The notes under the pieces are model-generated. The model saw only the letters and a list, made by a program, of their open reading frames with translations, was not told the DNA's origin and searched no databases. Position numbers and translations under genes: made by a program. This document shows positions 5,809-6,289 of a stretch of DNA of 6,289 bases, piece after piece. The DNA lies in contig JAGDXN010000046.1 of NCBI GenBank assembly GCA_023256455.1, positions 46,710-52,998 on the forward strand, in the 5' to 3' direction. This DNA is from Cuniculiplasma sp. (lineage in GTDB: Archaea; Thermoplasmatota; Thermoplasmata; Thermoplasmatales; Thermoplasmataceae). Numbering within the stretch: the first letter of the stretch is position 1; each line of letters opens with the position of its first letter.

Positions 5809-5859
5809 TTCTGCATTCAGGTTATTCAATGTTGATATGGTGGTACTACTTTTCTATCC

Positions 5860-5973
5860 TTATGGATGCTTTCCGTTCAGATCATTTTTTCCTGTTCTGC
5901 CCTCGCCATTACAAACTATCCCCTGCTTCGTGAGTATGAGGAAAAGGGAGAGGGCATAATTCCGATCTATCAT
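5860..5973 (-). other. Short open frame in decayed region, 37 codons
   Basis: An ATG-started frame of 37 residues (MIDRNYALSLFLILTKQGIV..., ending GKHP) on the minus strand, starting three bases after the stop of the fragment upstream. No Shine-Dalgarno or TATA box was found. It is probably leftover coding sequence in a shifted frame rather than a working gene. Confidence 0.15.
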
Positions 5974-5975
5974 TA

Positions 5976-6221
5976 TTAGAATGATCGATTTACCTTTGTC
6001 AGGGTTGGACAACGTTTGAAGAACTCGATATAAAATGCTATTGTTGATTTGAGCAGTATGTTTGGATCGTCTGGTGCTGCAGTCACCACTGTTTCTATTT
6101 TAGCTGTCGGCCTCACCTTTTTGTCGATGTAGAATGTCTGCATGGAAATTCTGTTGCCTTCGCTGTCTGTAGGTTCTCCAACAATGTACGCTTTGGAACA
6201 GAAGGATGGTATGATAGATGA
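5976..6221 (-). pseudogene. C-terminal coding remnant, unrecognised family
   Basis: An 81-codon open frame on the minus strand that begins directly after a TGA (6224-6222) and ends in TAA (5978-5976). Its residues look like true protein: KAYIVGEPTDSEGNRISMQT, then hydrophilic beta-like and helical stretches such as ILLKSTIAFYIEFFKRCP. No convincing start codon exists upstream; the first in-frame ATG (6143) would leave only 55 aa. In another frame, 6288-6241 reads GGGEISNKLRSFSEE and then TAG, so coding sense seems to hop between frames. The base composition is visibly more G/C-rich than the spacers nearby. It is likely a decayed gene, possibly from a mobile element beside the tRNA. I do not recognise the family. 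A small stem (ATCATT/AATGAT, 5969-5985) overlaps its stop. Confidence 0.4.
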
Positions 6222-6289
6222 TCAATGTTGTGCTTGTCAGCTACTCCTCGCTGAAGCTTCGGAGCTTGTTGCTGATCTCCCCTCCACCC

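Larger units (their letters stand above)
5809..6289. other. Gene-poor flank downstream of tRNA-Val
   Basis: No intact gene was found on either strand in these 480 bp; only the minus-strand fragments listed separately. No copy of the tRNA 3' end and no terminal inverted repeats of an insertion sequence are visible, though the right boundary lies outside the window. A small stem AAGCT-TCGG-AGCTT occurs at 6254-6267. Confidence 0.4.

Noticed and set aside
5714..5959. An 81-codon plus-strand frame.
   Set aside because: It runs straight through the tRNA-Val gene and has no protein-like character.
6059..6131. A 24-codon plus-strand hydrophobic frame starting MFGSSGAAV.
   Set aside because: It is opposite the more protein-like minus-strand remnant and has no promoter or ribosome-binding signal.

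Overview
The window looks like an AT-rich piece of an archaeal chromosome, most likely an acidophilic Thermoplasmata (Ferroplasma/Cuniculiplasma-like) lineage; the lineage call is inference. The support is archaeal TATA boxes placed about 24-27 bp before start codons (leaderless style) or before the tRNA, oligo-T terminators without strong hairpins, a tRNA without an encoded CCA end, heavy use of ATA and AGG/AGA codons, and a secreted protein packed with N-glycosylation sequons.

Layout, left to right. (1) Bases 2-811 (+) hold the C-terminal half of a Cu+-type P1B ATPase (CopA-like), cut by the window edge. It is followed with almost no gap by a small Cys-pair protein (819-1205, +), probably in the same transcript. 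(2) This unit converges at a T/A-rich terminator zone on a minus-strand gene for a phosphate:H+ symporter of the major facilitator superfamily (1324-2835). (3) Upstream of it, also on the minus strand, are an aldo/keto reductase (2969-3856) and a membrane-anchored or secreted, heavily sequon-bearing propeller-like protein (3929-5068) broken by one in-frame TGA at 4640-4642. (4) Next come a small unrecognised 92-aa protein (5216-5494, -) and a roughly 240-bp spacer with a long-range inverted repeat. (5) A plus-strand tRNA-Val(UAC) lies at 5736-5808. (6) The last 480 bp, beyond the tRNA 3' end, hold only broken reading frames on the minus strand, probably decayed coding or mobile DNA.

The minus-strand genes each seem to have their own TATA box, so they are more likely separate transcripts than one operon. 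The left end is plausibly copper export and handling. The transporter would import phosphate using the steep proton gradient of an acid environment. The reductase is a cytosolic NADPH enzyme of unknown substrate.

The most unusual signal is the interrupted secreted-protein gene. Its premature TGA lies inside a 19-bp perfect inverted repeat, and deleting the six central bases would restore a continuous TQYYWPG reading. That pattern points to a palindrome-driven insertion mutation. I saw no CRISPR array, intact insertion sequence or clearly new defence system.
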